Below, piece after piece: positions 16,038-23,918 of a DNA stretch of 30,946 nt. This stretch comes from HO2-45-28 sp964412115. GTDB taxonomy: Bacteria; Patescibacteriota; Minisyncoccia; HO2-45-28. The notes beneath the pieces are model-generated. The model was given only the letters and a program-made list of their open reading frames with translations, was not told where the DNA came from and did not search any database. The stretch covers positions 1 to 30,946 of the forward strand of contig CAYPMM010000009.1 of the NCBI GenBank assembly GCA_964412115.1. Reading direction: 5' to 3'. Position 1 is the stretch's first letter, and each line of letters opens with the position of its first letter. Made by a program: the position numbers and the translations under genes.

Positions 16038-16066
16038 TTGCAAATTAATATGACTATCAAACCATA

Positions 16067-16075
16067 ATTATAACA
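16067..16075 (-). promoter_or_regulatory. Extended -10 promoter of neuB
   Basis: Minus strand TGTTATAAT (16075-16067), a full consensus -10 with TGn. No clear -35 at 16-18 nt. It sits in the 130-bp divergent intergenic region. Confidence 0.55.
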
Positions 16076-16088
16076 GGTTAGCAAGCCG

Positions 16089-16117
16089 TTGATAGTTCTT
16101 TTAAATTGGTTTAAAGT
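16089..16117 (+). promoter_or_regulatory. Promoter of the B12-binding radical SAM gene
   Basis: Plus strand: TTGATA (16089-16094), 17-nt spacer, TAAAGT (16112-16117). It is back to back with the neuB promoter. Confidence 0.55.
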
Positions 16118-16174
16118 ATTTAGAGTTTCGTGCCTTGAAAATTGAAACATATTCCATAATCGGAGGAAAACGAA

Positions 16175-17827
16175 ATGGAAACGCCGGGACTGATTCTTTT
16201 CATCACGCCTCCTTCGGCTTTTACCGCCTATACCGGCACAAAGATTAACGCCGGAGTCCAGCATTACCCGCTTCTTTCCTACATGTATCTGTCTAGCTAC
16301 GTCAAAAAGTTCGGCTTCCAGACGCGGGTTCTTGACTTGGGTATTGAAAAAAATCCCTGGCCTCTTTTGGGTAAAGTTCTGAAAAAAATGCGTCCGCGCG
16401 TCATTGCCATGACCTGCACCACTCCTCTTTTCTACGAAGTACGCCTTATCGGCATGATTGCCAAAGCCATATTGGGCGACAATGTAATTGTGGTGCAGGG
16501 CGGAATTCACGTATCGGCTCTGCCTGAAGAAAGCCTGACCGAAACAATGTGCGATGCGGTAATTTTTGACGAAGGCGAAATAACCTTTCACCAAATTTGC
16601 AACGGCATTCCGTTTCAAAATATCCAGGGTATGGCTTATAGAAGCGATAAAAACAGGAAAGTAACGCGGAGCGCCGATGAAATCATAAACGATATTGTCG
16701 GAGGCAAACCGCTTTACGAAATTGACGGTATTGAAGACGACCCCCAAGGACGCGAAATACGACGCAACCTTCCGCGCCCTTTAATGACCAATGCCGAACT
16801 TGACGCTCTGCCGTTTGCCGACCTGGACCTTTATGATATTTACCGCTATAAAAACCCAAAGCTTATCGCCCGCGGATATCCGATGATTCAGATGGAAACT
16901 TCAAGAGGATGCCCGTTTCACTGCAACTTCTGCAGCGCTGATGACGCCTATCGCGTTTTTAGTCCGGCGAGAGTCGTGGAAGAAATGCTGGAATTCAAAC
17001 GCCGTGGCATTAAAGAAATCCGCATAATTGACGACCAATTCGCGACCAACATGAAGCGGGCCAAAGCGATTTTTGAACTCATGCTGAAAAAGGGTTTGAA
17101 AATCCATATGAACCTTGCCAATGGCGTTAGGGCCGACCGATTGAGCGCGGAACTCTTAAAGCTCGGAAAACGCGCCGGACTCTACCAGCTTGGCATTGGT
17201 TTTGAAAGCGGAGACCAAGTCGCCCTTGATTCAATGCAGAAAGGCCTTAAAGACGGGGTTACCACCGGTTTTAAGTGTATGGAAATCATAAGACAAACCG
17301 GACTTGAGACTGTTGGCTTTTTTATGTTTGGAGCCGCGGGCGATACCGAAGAGTCAATTAACCGCACTATCGCCTATGCCAAAGCGCTTAGGCCTGATTA
17401 CGCCAAGGTGACGATTTCCACTCCGTTTCCGGATACGCGTCTGTACGCCGATTTTAAGCGAAAAGGGCTTATCAAAAGCAAGAGATGGGACCTTTACAAC
17501 ATCCACCGCGCTGAAGACGTTTATGAGCACCCGAACGGCCTGAAACCGGAAATGCTGCGGTTTTACTACAACCTTTTTTACAGCGAGTATTACCTTTTCA
17601 ACTGGCCATATGTGTGGCGGAAATTTTTGAACAGCGTTAAAAAGGGCACTATTTTTTACGACCTGTGGTACGGTCTTAAAACATTTTGTCCCAGACTTAT
17701 TCCCGGGGACCCGAGGTCAAGCATCCACCTAAAGCCCGTTTTCTTGTATCACGCGCTTCGAAGAAAAATTTTCGGCAAAACCCCGAACGGCCAAATTTCT
17801 TCCGACTATGTCAGTGAAGATAAATAA
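16175..17827 (+). CDS. B12-binding-domain radical SAM protein
   Basis: A 550-aa enzyme of the cobalamin-binding radical SAM class. Residues 1-140 form the B12-binding-like Rossmann domain (PPLLSY region, VQGGIHVSALPEE and a DEGE motif). The radical SAM cluster motif is C246-x3-C250-x2-C253 (SRGCPFHCNFC), followed by a TIM-barrel core with IGFESGD and FGAAGDT. A C-terminal tail of about 100 residues is rich in aromatic and basic residues. The lone DxHxxG cobalamin motif is not seen, so B12 may not be bound. It is monocistronic, with CGGAGG upstream. Such enzymes often methylate or rearrange carbon centres. A glycan or lipid substrate is likely but unproven. Confidence 0.9.
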   Translation: METPGLILFITPPSAFTAYTGTKINAGVQHYPLLSYMYLSSYVKKFGFQTRVLDLGIEKNPWPLLGKVLKKMRPRVIAMTCTTPLFYEVRLIGMIAKAILGDNVIVVQGGIHVSALPEESLTETMCDAVIFDEGEITFHQICNGIPFQNIQGMAYRSDKNRKVTRSADEIINDIVGGKPLYEIDGIEDDPQGREIRRNLPRPLMTNAELDALPFADLDLYDIYRYKNPKLIARGYPMIQMETSRGCPFHCNFCSADDAYRVFSPARVVEEMLEFKRRGIKEIRIIDDQFATNMKRAKAIFELMLKKGLKIHMNLANGVRADRLSAELLKLGKRAGLYQLGIGFESGDQVALDSMQKGLKDGVTTGFKCMEIIRQTGLETVGFFMFGAAGDTEESINRTIAYAKALRPDYAKVTISTPFPDTRLYADFKRKGLIKSKRWDLYNIHRAEDVYEHPNGLKPEMLRFYYNLFYSEYYLFNWPYVWRKFLNSVKKGTIFYDLWYGLKTFCPRLIPGDPRSSIHLKPVFLYHALRRKIFGKTPNGQISSDYVSEDK

Positions 17828-17835
17828 AAAAAATA

Positions 17836-17860
17836 AACCTCCGCCCTGCGGAGGTTTTTC
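17836..17860. terminator. Bidirectional intrinsic terminator between convergent genes
   Basis: Stem AACCTCCGC/GCGGAGGTT with T5 on the plus side and an A/T-rich T tract on the minus side. It serves the radical SAM gene from the left and the zinc-finger gene from the right. Confidence 0.88.
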
Positions 17861-17865
17861 TAACG

Positions 17866-18210
17866 CTAATCAGCCAATGGTACGAAGTCAAACGGCGCGG
17901 TGTCGCGTTCGAAATCAGAAGTCTGATAGCTCACGGCCTCGACCCAGTACCGCGACCCGTCTTTACTCTCAACAAGAAGCCTTAACTCCGTAAAAGCGCC
18001 GTCCATCCTGATAATGGTAGTTTTTTCCTGTGAGCATTGATAATCATTAAAAGGATATGTTAAAACGCGACCACCGATTCTGTACTTCGGCGACTTTTCT
18101 TTGTAACCCTTCTTATGCGCCTCTAGACACAAACTGGCGTCTTTATGGGTCTTATATTTCTTAGTGCATACCGGACAATAAGACGTCTTGATGGTTTCTA
18201 CCCGCGGCAT
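17866..18210 (-). CDS. Small zinc-finger protein, unknown
   Basis: A 114-aa protein. The N-terminus carries a probable C2H2-type zinc site: C12-x2-C15, then C28 and H32. The rest (residues 40-114) is a small beta-rich domain (RIGGRVLTYPF, TIIRMDGAFTELRLLVESKDG, RYWVEAV). I do not recognise the family. A single domain behind a strong, separate promoter and a roughly 94-nt leader suggests independent regulation, not a core sugar enzyme. GGAG is 8 nt upstream of the ATG. It could be a nucleic-acid-binding or chaperone-like protein. Confidence 0.75.
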   Translation of the reverse strand: MPRVETIKTSYCPVCTKKYKTHKDASLCLEAHKKGYKEKSPKYRIGGRVLTYPFNDYQCSQEKTTIIRMDGAFTELRLLVESKDGSRYWVEAVSYQTSDFERDTAPFDFVPLAD

Positions 18211-18245
18211 GCCGGATTCTCCTTTTAAATATCAACGACCTGCGT

Positions 18246-18280
18246 TTGAGGCCCAACACCTCAATATGCCCTGTGCATAT
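18246..18280 (-). other. Two stem-loops in the leader of the zinc-finger gene
   Basis: In the minus-strand transcript two adjacent hairpins occur within the 5' leader: ATATGC/GCATAT (arms 18280-18275 and 18269-18264) and TTGAGG/CCTCAA (18264-18259 and 18251-18246). They share one base at the boundary. Their function is unknown, and they match no riboswitch I know. Confidence 0.4.
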
Positions 18281-18310
18281 GAGACGCGCGCCTTTTTTCA
18301 ATCCACCCGC

Positions 18311-18339
18311 ATCATAGCACCGACGCAAAAATCTGTCAA
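18311..18339 (-). promoter_or_regulatory. Near-consensus promoter of the zinc-finger gene
   Basis: Minus strand: TTGACA (18339-18334), 17-nt spacer, TATGAT (18316-18311) with TGC before it. The best promoter in the window. Confidence 0.85.
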
Positions 18340-18361
18340 CATTTGGTTATCAAAATTAAAT

Positions 18362-18379
18362 GGACCACCGAGGTGGCCC
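18362..18379 (-). terminator. Probable terminator after the eight-cysteine mini-protein
   Basis: Stem GGGCCACC/GGTGGTCC with a 2-nt loop (one G-U pair) after the stop at 18385. The T tail on the minus strand is weak, and a better T6 lies on the plus side. Confidence 0.5.
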
Positions 18380-18384
18380 ATTTT

Positions 18385-18567
18385 TTAATAGTCGTCAATA
18401 CTTTCTTTGCAAAGTTCGCAAAAATCGCTCAGTTCGGCGCACTCTTTGCAGATAATCGCGCCCGGAATTTCGGTTTCTTTATCTCCATAGCAAATCTCGC
18501 ATTTGATAACACGGGGTTCGGGCGGCTTTCCTGCCAGTTTTTTTTGGCATTCGGCGCAGACAGCCAT
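18385..18567 (-). CDS. Eight-cysteine zinc-ribbon mini-protein
   Basis: A 60-aa protein with four CxxC pairs: C4/C7, C23/C26, C40/C43 and C50/C53, enough for two structural zinc sites. The rest is polar with no membrane segment. It starts 2 nt after the stop of the upstream pentapeptide-repeat gene, with GAGGAG 10-15 nt ahead, so it is co-translated. The family is not recognised. It may be a protein-protein or nucleic-acid adaptor. Confidence 0.7.
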   Translation of the reverse strand: MAVCAECQKKLAGKPPEPRVIKCEICYGDKETEIPGAIICKECAELSDFCELCKESIDDY

Positions 18568-18569
18568 GA

Positions 18570-19112
18570 TTATTCGTCTCCTCTTTTTTCGAGCACCGTT
18601 CCTTTTAAAATCGCGCCTCCAAAATCAACCCCCAAAAGACAATCCGCGTCAACCTTACTGAAATCGGCGTCAGTCAAATCCGCTTGGGTAAATTTGGCCT
18701 TCCAAAAAATAGACGTCCCAAATTTAGCTCTGACAAATTTGGCAAGCTCGGCATTCACCCCGTCAAAATTAGAAGCTTCAACTTCGGCATCGGTGAAGTC
18801 GGCCGAACGAAGATTTGCTTTTCCGAAATTGCTTACCGGGGCCTTAACCCGCCTAAATGTAGCCCCTTCGAGTTCCGCTCTGAAAAACTGCGTCTCGGCA
18901 AGTTCCGCTCCGTCAAAACAAGCGCCTTTTAAAATCGCTCCGCCAAAATTAACCTCTTTCAGGCTTGCGCCGTCAAAATGGGCTCCGGTCAAATCCTTGC
19001 TTGAAAAATCGGCTTCATCCAGATTCAACCCGCGAAAATCGGCGCCGACAAAAGTTTCTCCTTTAAAATCGTAAACAACTATGCTCGGATCAAAGGCGTT
19101 ATGGATTAGCAC
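18570..19112 (-). CDS. Pentapeptide-repeat protein 2
   Basis: 180 aa, almost entirely A(D/N)xxx-type pentapeptides such as ADFRG, ADFSS, AHFDG, VNFGG, ADFTD, SNFDG and ADLTD, with repeats from about residue 20 to 170. Such proteins form a right-handed four-sided beta-helix. No signal peptide or membrane helix is visible, so it is probably cytoplasmic. The start is a GTG 9 nt after GGAGG, overlapping the end of the first pentapeptide gene by 7 nt. No enzymatic residue is identifiable. Roles in the family range from gyrase protection to scaffolding. Here it lies next to a glycosyltransferase. Confidence 0.85.
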   Translation of the reverse strand: MLIHNAFDPSIVVYDFKGETFVGADFRGLNLDEADFSSKDLTGAHFDGASLKEVNFGGAILKGACFDGAELAETQFFRAELEGATFRRVKAPVSNFGKANLRSADFTDAEVEASNFDGVNAELAKFVRAKFGTSIFWKAKFTQADLTDADFSKVDADCLLGVDFGGAILKGTVLEKRGDE

Positions 19113-19468
19113 CAGACCCAGCCTCCTTTCGCGCCGTTGGTTCTCAGTTTGAATGTACGAGTCTCGCCGTTAATCTTCGCGTTCTCGATGTCCGCGCCCT
19201 CAAGATCGGCGCGTTCAAGATCGGCTCCGCGCAAATCCGCGCGGACCAAAATCGTTTTTTTCAGAGTTGAATTGCTTAGGTTAACCCCCGAAAGATTAGC
19301 GTCCGTAAAATCCGCGCCGGAACAATCTGCGTACGCCATATCCGCGCCGGACAAATTCCGGCCGCGAAAATCAGCGCGCCACAGCTTAAGCCGGCGCAAA
19401 TCGGCTCTGACAAGAGATTCTCCGGCCACTTCGCAAATTACATTACCCGTCAAATCTTTAATTACCAC
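19106..19468 (-). CDS. Pentapeptide-repeat protein 1
   Basis: 120 aa from a GTG start that overlaps the glycosyltransferase stop by 11 nt and follows AAAGGAGG at 5 nt. Pentapeptide turns run from ADLRR at about residue 21 to ADIEN at about 94 (ADFRG, ADMAY, ADFTD, ANLSG, ADLRG, ADLEG). The N-terminal strand (VIKDLTGNVICEVAGESLVRA) resembles the matching segment of the downstream paralogue, so the pair probably arose by tandem duplication. The frame is open 156 nt further upstream inside the glycosyltransferase, but the overlap and ribosome site favour the short start. Confidence 0.8.
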   Translation of the reverse strand: MVIKDLTGNVICEVAGESLVRADLRRLKLWRADFRGRNLSGADMAYADCSGADFTDANLSGVNLSNSTLKKTILVRADLRGADLERADLEGADIENAKINGETRTFKLRTNGAKGGWVWC

Positions 19469-20315
19469 CGATTCCTCCTTTTTTCGGCAAACCGCGGAAA
19501 TGAATCCGGAAAAATAGGCGTGCCGCCGTCTTGGCAATTCCCCAAACATTTCCCCACCTAAGAACGCTTGAAGTTCCGTAATCCCGCGCCTTAAGGTACA
19601 TCGGGACTTCAACATAAGAAACATCGCCTCTTTTTACCAACTGCACCAAAATCTCCATCATATATGCCGGGCCGTCTGTTGACATAACCACCGAATCCAA
19701 AACAGGACGCCTGAAAAAACACGGGCCGTTGAAATACTTAAGGCGGGTTCCAAAAAGCGTGTTAAACGTTTTAAGATAAACCGCCGAAAGGATTCTCCGG
19801 CCAGGTGTCCTAACCCATGGATTTACGGTGTAAGGAATTATGACGTCGGTTTTGCCGATCTGGGCGAAAACATTTTTCATCGTTTCGGGAAGCGTTTCGT
19901 TGTCTCCCGGAAACCATCCGGCGTACTCTTTGGTGGCGCAGGAAAGGCCGTGTCTTACCGAATGGCCTAAACCTCTGCTTGCAATGTGGGGTCCGACTTT
20001 AATCCGGCCGTCTTTAGAACCCAGCTCGTCCATTATTTTTGGAGTTCCGTCATTGCTTCCGCCGTCAATTAAGATTATTTCAAAGTCGCTAAATCCGTGT
20101 TTGTCCAAAGCATCCTTGGTGACTCTTACGGCATTGGCAATATTGCCGGCTTCGTTTAGCGCCGGAATAGCGACCGACACCGAGGGCAGGTTCTTCTTTG
20201 GATTTTCTTTTTGCGTCGGCTGATTGTCTTCTATCATAATCAGTTTTATATGCGTGGGATTTGGCTCTAATTCGCAAGGAACATTTCCGCCGGACCCTTC
20301 CGGACACGTGCTCAT
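19458..20315 (-). CDS. GT2-family glycosyltransferase (DPM1/DPG-synthase-like)
   Basis: 285-aa family-2 glycosyltransferase. Motifs: VAIPALNEAGNI near residue 50, ILIDGGSNDGT near 82 with the aspartate pair, and a PGDNETLP loop replacing the usual DxD. The C-terminus lacks the multipass helices found in some relatives, so it is soluble or peripheral. The fold is close to polyprenyl-phosphate sugar transferases, which load a lipid carrier, but the donor is unknown. GGAGG precedes the ATG by 10 nt. It leads the operon with the two pentapeptide genes and the eight-cysteine protein. Confidence 0.87.
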   Translation of the reverse strand: MSTCPEGSGGNVPCELEPNPTHIKLIMIEDNQPTQKENPKKNLPSVSVAIPALNEAGNIANAVRVTKDALDKHGFSDFEIILIDGGSNDGTPKIMDELGSKDGRIKVGPHIASRGLGHSVRHGLSCATKEYAGWFPGDNETLPETMKNVFAQIGKTDVIIPYTVNPWVRTPGRRILSAVYLKTFNTLFGTRLKYFNGPCFFRRPVLDSVVMSTDGPAYMMEILVQLVKRGDVSYVEVPMYLKARDYGTSSVLRWGNVWGIAKTAARLFFRIHFRGLPKKGGIGGN

Positions 20316-20349
20316 TATTTTAGTCCTCCAGCGAATAGTCTTTTACAAG

Positions 20350-20376
20350 CTTATAAAAATACGTAAGATTAGTCAA
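20350..20376 (-). promoter_or_regulatory. Possible promoter of the GT2 operon
   Basis: Minus strand: TTGACT (20376-20371), 15-nt spacer, TATAAG (20355-20350). The -35 overlaps the stop codon of the upstream oxidoreductase. The spacing is short, so confidence is moderate. Confidence 0.4.
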
Positions 20377-21376
20377 TTTTTTGATATGTCCCGGACTTTT
20401 GCGCTTTCTCAAGAGCAAAAAGAGTTTTTAAATTAATCAGGTTTTCTTCAAACGAAAAGGGATACTCGCTTCTGCCCTCAATCGCGTCTAAAAAAGCCTT
20501 GATTTCGTCATTATACATTTCTTCTTCGTTTACATACCCTTTTTCGGGATTACCTTTTGGCACGGAAATAATATCGGCTGATTTGGAGGCGGCGTCATAG
20601 ATTTTTATCTGGTGGTCAAAACGCTCCCAATCAAGAACGCCGTCCGTTCCTAAAACACGCAGAGTGCGCTCGGGTTTTCTGGAAATAACGTCAATTAGAA
20701 TATTGCCCAATATGCCGTTTTTATATTTCAGGCCGGCTAAAATAATATCGTCTGCGTCCATATCCAAATCGGAAACTTTTGTGATTATTCCGGACACGGA
20801 TTCGGGATTCGAACCCATGAGCCAATTTAGCCAGATAAGCTCAAAAGGAAGCATTTCACGGCAAGCTCCGGTTGCCTTTTTTGAAAAATAAACCTGGCGG
20901 TAATCTTCCCACGGATGCCAATCCGGAAGGTATTGGCCCATGTGGTATTGAAAGGCAAGAATTTTCCCGACCCGCCCTTCATCAATAAATTTTTTGATCA
21001 TTTTTATAGGCGCGTAATATCGAAGAGTCGAAGACGGCGCCATGACAATACCCTTGTCTTGATTTTCCAAAATTTCTTTATAGCCGTCGTCAGTCGTCGG
21101 GTGCTCAACAAAAAAATGTTTTTTGTTGGCTATGGCCAAACGAATATATTCGCCGTGCGTGTCCGGCGGAGACGAAATTATGAGCGCGTCAAACTCTTTA
21201 GCCGAGACTTTTTTAAAATCATCAACTGTCTTTATGCCGTATTTTTCCTCGGCTTCTTTGCGCCTTTCGGCAGCCGGATCAAAGCCGGTTATGTTTTTTT
21301 GGCCGTGCGCAAAAAGATTCCGGATTCTTCGCTTGCCCATAGAGCCGAGGCCTATTTGTAAAAAATTTAAACTCAT
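20369..21376 (-). CDS. Gfo/Idh/MocA-family oxidoreductase
   Basis: NAD(P)-dependent dehydrogenase of 335 aa. The Rossmann loop GLGSMGKRR lies at residues 9-17 and ISSPPDTHGEY is typical. The catalytic EKP motif appears here as EHP (FVEHPTTDD), a Lys to His change at a position usually important for cofactor and substrate handling. Many nonulosonic-acid clusters carry such an oxidoreductase beside the CMP-transferase. The substrate is unknown. It is last gene of the seven-gene operon, with the ATG overlapping the CMP-transferase stop by 4 nt. The E-H-P site should be noted when predicting activity. Confidence 0.87.
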   Translation of the reverse strand: MSLNFLQIGLGSMGKRRIRNLFAHGQKNITGFDPAAERRKEAEEKYGIKTVDDFKKVSAKEFDALIISSPPDTHGEYIRLAIANKKHFFVEHPTTDDGYKEILENQDKGIVMAPSSTLRYYAPIKMIKKFIDEGRVGKILAFQYHMGQYLPDWHPWEDYRQVYFSKKATGACREMLPFELIWLNWLMGSNPESVSGIITKVSDLDMDADDIILAGLKYKNGILGNILIDVISRKPERTLRVLGTDGVLDWERFDHQIKIYDAASKSADIISVPKGNPEKGYVNEEEMYNDEIKAFLDAIEGRSEYPFSFEENLINLKTLFALEKAQKSGTYQKID

Positions 21377-22095
21377 ATCTCTTTTATCCGTTTTTTTATT
21401 TTCTTTTTGTTTTTATACAGCACTTCGGCCATTACCCATTCTTCGGGTGTATCTAAATCAACCGAGCGCCATTTGGGACAGACAACGGCTTTTGTTTTTT
21501 TAGTGAGAACGGATTTTTCTTTGAGAAAAGACGAAGTTTTTACGATATAGACGATACAGCCGTTTAAAAGATAGGCTTCGCGCCAAGCCTGCATATTGGT
21601 TGATTTCGCCTTTTCTTTATTGGCCAAAATAATGTTTTGTTTTTCGTCCAAATAATAAATCCGCGGATGGGTCGGCGCTACGGTCAAAACCGTTGTGGCG
21701 TCGGTCCGCTTCATCAAATCCCAGCAAGCGCGTATATCTTCTTGTTCTCTTAGGGGCGAGGTGGTTTGTAAAATCATAATATGCGTCGGCTCATATCCCT
21801 CGTCTTTTTTCAGGCGCTTTAAAAGATGGCTAATCGCGCCTGCGACCGGCGCCTTGTCGCCCGCAAGACGTTTCGGCCTTAAATACGGCGCCTCGGCCCC
21901 GTATTTTTTAGATATTGCGGCTATTTTCGGCGAATCCGTGTCCACAATCACGCGGTCAATCAGCGGGCTGTTTCTGGCCTGCAAAATAGTATAGGCGATC
22001 AAGGGCTTACCCAAAAAATCCCGAGTGTTTTTATTGCGGATTCTTTTGGAGCCGCTTCTTGCCGGAATAATCGCTAAAATTTCTTTGCGCGCCAT
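21373..22095 (-). CDS. neuA: CMP-nonulosonate (sialic/legionaminic acid) cytidylyltransferase
   Basis: Activates a nine-carbon keto sugar with CTP to give the CMP-sugar used by glycosyltransferases. Motifs: IPARSGSKRIRNKN at 10-23 (nucleotide loop), ILQTTSPLRE near 108, and DLDTPEEW at the C-terminus. It is 240 aa, the standard size for NeuA/PseF/LegF. It starts 6 nt after the amidotransferase stop. It is in the sulfate operon, not with neuB/neuC, so the two operons share one product. The substrate type cannot be read from motifs alone. Confidence 0.93.
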   Translation of the reverse strand: MARKEILAIIPARSGSKRIRNKNTRDFLGKPLIAYTILQARNSPLIDRVIVDTDSPKIAAISKKYGAEAPYLRPKRLAGDKAPVAGAISHLLKRLKKDEGYEPTHIMILQTTSPLREQEDIRACWDLMKRTDATTVLTVAPTHPRIYYLDEKQNIILANKEKAKSTNMQAWREAYLLNGCIVYIVKTSSFLKEKSVLTKKTKAVVCPKWRSVDLDTPEEWVMAEVLYKNKKKIKKRIKEI

Positions 22096-22101
22096 ATTGT
22101 T

Positions 22102-23286
22102 TTAACTTACTTGATGTTTCAATTTCCACTCGCCGTTAACTTTTTCCCAAAGATGCGGAGGACGCCATGAATCAATAATTTCCCAAAAATGCTTTTCATC
22201 AATGTCCAAATATTCCAGAAATTCTTTAAAATGTTTTCCTGGAAACTCGCCGTCATAGCGCCTGACCAGCGCCGCTCCTTCCTCGCGGGTAATGTGGCCA
22301 TCGCGAATTTCATGGGCCGCGTCCGAAGTGGCTCGGCCTATGCCGAATTTTATAAACGCGAGATAAAAATGAAAACTGTCGGTTTTATCGTCCAAGCTCG
22401 CGTATTTGGAATATGTCCCTTCGGAACGCCCTTCCGCGTTCGCGGTAAAGCCGGTGTGTTTTTGGGCGTAATAAAAATTTTCCTGCGGCACCCATTTTTT
22501 ATAGTAAGAAAGCCAGTGCATCTGGGCGCCCAGACGCTCAATATCTTCTTTTTTTGGAGGCCGATAAAAATCAAACGCCGGATCCTTTATCTCACTTGCC
22601 GAAAATATGCCCATTTCACAGCCAGCTTTCAAAAGATCGTCTACTCCTCTGCCTTTATAATAAAGGTCGTTCCAATCCTCCGCCGATTCGCTTGGCTTAT
22701 CGGCATTTTTGGTAAAACCGCTGTATTCGGCTTCTCCATTTTCACCGTAAAACATTAAAGGTATTCCGAATTTTACGGCCATTTGGAAAACGTAGGCTTT
22801 CTGTCCGTAAGCAAACGGCTGCCAGGCGTCGCCGGCAACCTCAAAAGCCGTTTTTGCGAGTTTTCTATGCAAAACCCCGTTTGGAAAACAATTAATCGAG
22901 GTAAATCCGGAATTCACGAAATTCTGAAAATTTTTCCAGCCGATATCGGTATAAATAAAAGGCGCCCAAGTAACGCAAAGCGGATGCATGCCGTATTTTG
23001 TTTTTAAAATATGCGCGGTGTATCCGCTGTCTTTGCCTCCGGAAGAAGGAACAATAACGTCAAAACTTCCGTCACTAGAGCGATATTTGTCGCAGAGTAC
23101 CGCCAGTTCTTTCTCGCGTTTTTGCCAGTCTATTTCGTTATGCTTTCTCCACGCGTAGCGGCAGGCGGAGCAAACCCCGTTTTCATCAAAAGAAAGACGC
23201 GGCCTCTGATTGGACACGACGCATTTCGCGCAAAATTTAACTTCTTTCGGCTGACTCTCCAATTGTTTATCCAGTTTTTTGATCAT
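22102..23286 (-). CDS. N-acetyl sugar amidotransferase (PseA/WbpG family)
   Basis: ATP-PP-loop amidotransferase of 394 aa that converts an N-acetyl group of a sugar into an acetamidino group. Residues 15-45 form a zinc ribbon (C19-x2-C22, C39-x2-C42), followed by the PP-loop SSGGKDS at 81-87. CVVSNQRPR is characteristic of the WbpG/PseA group. It sits directly after HisH and HisF homologues, the same trio as WbpG-HisH2-HisF2 in Pseudomonas, where the pair supplies ammonia from glutamine. The ATG overlaps the HisH stop by 4 nt. An acetamidino-legionaminic or amino-sugar product is plausible. Confidence 0.9.
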   Translation of the reverse strand: MIKKLDKQLESQPKEVKFCAKCVVSNQRPRLSFDENGVCSACRYAWRKHNEIDWQKREKELAVLCDKYRSSDGSFDVIVPSSGGKDSGYTAHILKTKYGMHPLCVTWAPFIYTDIGWKNFQNFVNSGFTSINCFPNGVLHRKLAKTAFEVAGDAWQPFAYGQKAYVFQMAVKFGIPLMFYGENGEAEYSGFTKNADKPSESAEDWNDLYYKGRGVDDLLKAGCEMGIFSASEIKDPAFDFYRPPKKEDIERLGAQMHWLSYYKKWVPQENFYYAQKHTGFTANAEGRSEGTYSKYASLDDKTDSFHFYLAFIKFGIGRATSDAAHEIRDGHITREEGAALVRRYDGEFPGKHFKEFLEYLDIDEKHFWEIIDSWRPPHLWEKVNGEWKLKHQVS

Positions 23287-23918
23287 GCAAGATTTACAAA
23301 ATTTTTAATTATTTCAAGTCCGGCTTCCCCGCTTTTTTCGGGATGAAACTGGCAGCCGTAAATATTTCCTTTGCTAGCTACCGAACAAAATTCAAATCCG
23401 CCGTAATTTGACATGGCAAAAATGTTTTCTTTCCCATGCGGCTTCAAAATATATGAATGGACGAAATACATATTAGCTTTTTCTCCCGGAAAATCAAATA
23501 GTGTTTTATTCCATCGGTCTTTTTTTTGCGGATAAATTTCGTTCCATCCGATGTGCGGAATTTTGGCGTCTTTTATGTCCGGGAATCTTACAACCTCGCC
23601 CTTAATTATATCCAAACCGTCAAATACGCCGAATTCATGGCCCTTGCTCAATAAAAGCTGGGCGCCGAGACAAATGCCTAAAATCGGCTTGCCGGAATCG
23701 GCAAAATTTTTTATGCCGTCTGCAAGACCGCGTGTCTTCAGGCCTTTCATGCCCTCTTCAAACGCGCCGACACCGGGCAAAACCATGGCATCAGCCAAGT
23801 CAAGACCGTTTAATTCGTCGGTAATAAAAACATTGTCCGTAAAGCGCCCAAGCGCTTTAGAAATGCTGTATAAATTGCTCAAACCGTAATCTATTATCGC
23901 TATTTTAGGATTTTTCAT
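23283..23918 (-). CDS. hisH: HisH-like glutamine amidotransferase subunit (surface-sugar type)
   Basis: Class I glutaminase of 211 aa. The nucleophile elbow GICLGAQ puts the catalytic Cys at residue 83. The His/Glu pair is H192/E194 in CQFHPEKSG. PGVGAFEEGM is the HisH oxyanion-type motif. It hydrolyses glutamine and passes ammonia to its HisF partner. There are no other histidine genes here. It sits between the HisF-like and PseA-like genes, so amidine formation on a sugar is the likely role, not imidazole ring closure. The ATG overlaps the HisF stop by 4 nt. Confidence 0.92.
   Translation of the reverse strand: MKNPKIAIIDYGLSNLYSISKALGRFTDNVFITDELNGLDLADAMVLPGVGAFEEGMKGLKTRGLADGIKNFADSGKPILGICLGAQLLLSKGHEFGVFDGLDIIKGEVVRFPDIKDAKIPHIGWNEIYPQKKDRWNKTLFDFPGEKANMYFVHSYILKPHGKENIFAMSNYGGFEFCSVASKGNIYGCQFHPEKSGEAGLEIIKNFVNLA

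Noticed and set aside
16034..16747. Long open frame on the minus strand opposite the B12-type radical SAM gene
   Set aside because: It has no recognisable domain and no ribosome site, and it lies entirely in the shadow of a well-supported gene and its promoter region.
18343..19074. Long serine/lysine-rich open frame on the plus strand
   Set aside because: It mirrors the repetitive codons of the pentapeptide-repeat gene on the opposite strand.
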